Source: an uncultured Bacilli bacterium (GTDB taxonomy: Bacteria > Bacillota_I > Bacilli_A > RF39 > UBA660). Taken from it: a stretch of DNA of 13,999 bases. Of the stretch, positions 13,108 through 13,999 are shown one piece after another. Location of the stretch: NCBI GenBank assembly GCA_947627805.1, contig CANQXB010000015.1, positions 1-13,999 of the forward strand, in the 5' to 3' direction. How positions within the stretch are numbered: the first letter of the stretch is position 1; each line of letters starts with the position of its first letter. The translations under genes and the position numbers were made by a program. Below the pieces are notes generated by a model. That model searched no databases, was not told where the DNA came from, and saw only the letters and a list, made by a program, of their open reading frames with translations.

Positions 13108-13688
13108 TAGTGGTTGATATAACAAGACTAGATAAAAATAATAAAGAGAATGATTTGTTAATCGGTAATATTAGTATAGATACTAAAAATAAAGTAATTA
13201 ATTATATATATGACTACTCTCTTGCTAATCTAAATATTGATGTTGATAAAGAATTATTAGATTATAAGTTAAATATGGAATCTTTTTCTTTAAAAGATTT
13301 TTTATTGGAAAACTATAATATTACTACAGATAAAGACTTAATAATACATTCAGCTAAAACTGATAAAGACCATTGTCTATTTTTGAAATTTGATAATGAT
13401 ATAGATAATCCAGTCTTTTTTATCTTTCATAAAAACGATTTAAAAAAAGCCCACTCTATTTTGAGATATTTAGTTAATGATTCACTTATCAATAAATATC
13501 AAGATAATATACAAGAATATGATAAATTAAAAGTAACTAATGATATTGACTATAAAGCATATCCTGATTTAGGAATTAAGGGTGAGATTTTATCATTATA
13601 TAATGGTGGATTGTTTTTGGAAGAATTATTAAATAATGTATGTTCTTTAAGGCAATTTGAAAAAAGCATAAATAGAATTAATATTTAA
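13104..13688 (+). CDS. Hypothetical protein (194 aa) coupled to the relaxase
   Basis: The start overlaps the relaxase stop by 4 nt (ATGA), and GGAGG at 13089-13093 lies 10 nt upstream. The protein is soluble and acidic with no signal peptide or membrane span. It opens IVVDITRLDKNNKENDLLIGNISID and later has SLKDFLLENYNITTDKDLIIHSAKTDKDHCLFLKF and FFIFHKNDLKKAHSILRYLV, a mixed alpha/beta pattern. I do not recognise a family. Tight coupling suggests it acts with the relaxase, for example in relaxosome assembly or as an anti-repressor, but no motif supports a specific role. Confidence 0.78.
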   Translation: MIVVDITRLDKNNKENDLLIGNISIDTKNKVINYIYDYSLANLNIDVDKELLDYKLNMESFSLKDFLLENYNITTDKDLIIHSAKTDKDHCLFLKFDNDIDNPVFFIFHKNDLKKAHSILRYLVNDSLINKYQDNIQEYDKLKVTNDIDYKAYPDLGIKGEILSLYNGGLFLEELLNNVCSLRQFEKSINRINI

Positions 13689-13692
13689 AGTA

Positions 13693-13701
13693 TGTTATAA
13701 T
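13693..13701 (+). promoter_or_regulatory. Extended -10 promoter of the small terminal gene
   Basis: TGTTATAAT at 13693-13701 is a perfect extended -10 (TGnTATAAT), 36 nt before the ATG at 13737. No good -35 is found at 17 bp, which is usual for extended -10 promoters. It lies just after the end of the relaxase operon and gives the last gene its own transcript. Confidence 0.6.
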
Positions 13702-13736
13702 CAAGTTAAATAGTGATTTGTAGAAATGGAGGAATT

Positions 13737-13967
13737 ATGAAGAAAGGTCTAAAAATTACTTTAATTGTCTTAGGAGTTTTAATAGGAATTATTGCCATTG
13801 ATACAATCCAAGCAAAAGTCTTTAATAATAGTCCCTTATTAAAGATAAGAGACAATTTAGATGGTGGAAACATTGATTATATTGATAAAGGATTGTTAGT
13901 AACGCATTATAAATACACAGATGGTGATGAAATGACTATATTTGTTTGGGAAAATACAACTTATTAG
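13737..13967 (+). CDS. Small membrane-anchored or exported protein (76 aa), unknown role
   Basis: The ATG at 13737 is chosen over an upstream in-frame ATG at 13713 because GGAGG (13728-13732) sits directly before it. An N-terminal KK and a hydrophobic span (residues 6-24, KITLIVLGVLIGIIAIDTI) indicate a membrane anchor or signal. The remaining 50 residues are short and polar, with QAKVFNNSPLLKIRDN and DYIDKGLLVTHYKY. The combination (Ile-Asp-Thr-Ile-Gln-Ala-Lys, Asn-Ser-Pro-Leu, Asp-Lys-Gly) recurs, as far as I recall, in small uncharacterised proteins of many Bacillota. It has its own promoter and is separate from the transfer genes, so it may be cargo or chromosomal sequence. The function is unknown. 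Confidence 0.8.
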   Translation: MKKGLKITLIVLGVLIGIIAIDTIQAKVFNNSPLLKIRDNLDGGNIDYIDKGLLVTHYKYTDGDEMTIFVWENTTY

Positions 13968-13999
13968 ATGTTTTATTAACAAATATTATATAGGATTGG

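Larger units (their letters stand above)
582..13688 (+). mobile_element. Conjugative element transfer module (ICE or conjugative plasmid)
   Basis: All genes run in one direction. They include a relaxase with its accessory protein, a VirB4 ATPase, VirB6-like and PrgI/VirB3-like membrane proteins, an M23 wall hydrolase and a sortase-anchored adhesin. This combination is the established signature of Gram-positive conjugation machinery. Two further traits fit: many small unknown proteins between core genes, and an oriT-like intergenic region before the relaxase operon. No integrase, excisionase, replication gene, VirD4/TcpA coupling protein or attachment-site repeat is visible, so the ends of the element and its integrated or plasmid state cannot be set. 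The coordinates mark only the part assignable to the module. Confidence 0.8.

Noticed and set aside
1..13999. Mycoplasma-type code (TGA as Trp)
   Set aside because: TGA ends several genes exactly where the next gene starts (5521, 11254, 13105), and tryptophans are encoded by TGG.
1..13999. CRISPR array, tRNA or rRNA genes
   Set aside because: No regular repeat-spacer array, tRNA cloverleaf or rRNA-like sequence was seen; the only repeats are the adhesin modules and the oriT-region repeats.

Overview
The window is very AT-rich (roughly a quarter GC by eye). Genes are tightly packed, all on the + strand, and carry GGAGG-type ribosome binding sites. TGA is used as a genuine stop (relaxase at 13105-13107, VirB6-like gene at 5521-5523, the small gene ending at 11256), so the code is standard bacterial and not the Mycoplasma code. 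An LPXTG-like surface protein, a sortase and a Gram-positive type IV secretion set point to a low-GC Bacillota, probably a gut Bacilli/Erysipelotrichia-type lineage; the species cannot be named.

The best overall reading is most of the transfer module of an integrative conjugative element or large conjugative plasmid. From left to right: the 3' end of an Asn/Asp/Lys-rich, probably exported protein (2-514); a terminator; a 1010-aa thioester-domain/Cna-B adhesin with a VPKTS sorting signal (582-3614); an overlapping sortase (3592-4203); a VirB6/TrbL-like channel protein (4216-5523); a PrgI/VirB3-like membrane protein (5520-5795); a terminator and an inverted-repeat control region; a 73-aa protein; a second terminator; a 199-aa unknown; a 116-aa protein with no ATG start; a ribbon-helix-helix protein; the VirB4 ATPase (7465-9822); an M23 cell-wall hydrolase (9822-10400); and a 101-aa unknown. 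A 384-bp gene-free region (10696-11079) follows, with direct repeats, palindromes and a locally GC-rich block that looks like an origin of transfer. It feeds the DNA-processing operon: a 58-aa protein, a ribbon-helix-helix accessory protein, a MobP3/MobL-type relaxase (11668-13107) and a 194-aa unknown. The window ends with a separately promoted small membrane-anchored protein (13737-13967).

Functionally, the relaxase and its accessory protein would nick the putative oriT. VirB4, VirB6-like and PrgI-like proteins would form the transfer channel, M23 would open the wall, and the sortase-anchored adhesin could hold donor to recipient. No coupling ATPase (VirD4/TcpA), integrase, replication gene or attachment site lies in this window, so they must lie outside if the element is complete.

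The most unusual signal concerns translation starts. Three genes of the secretion region (VirB6-like, the 116-aa protein and VirB4) have strong ribosome binding sites 7-8 nt upstream of ATT, ATT and ATC codons, with no well-placed ATG/GTG/TTG. One of these genes has no usable standard start over nearly its whole length and would be missed by standard gene finders.
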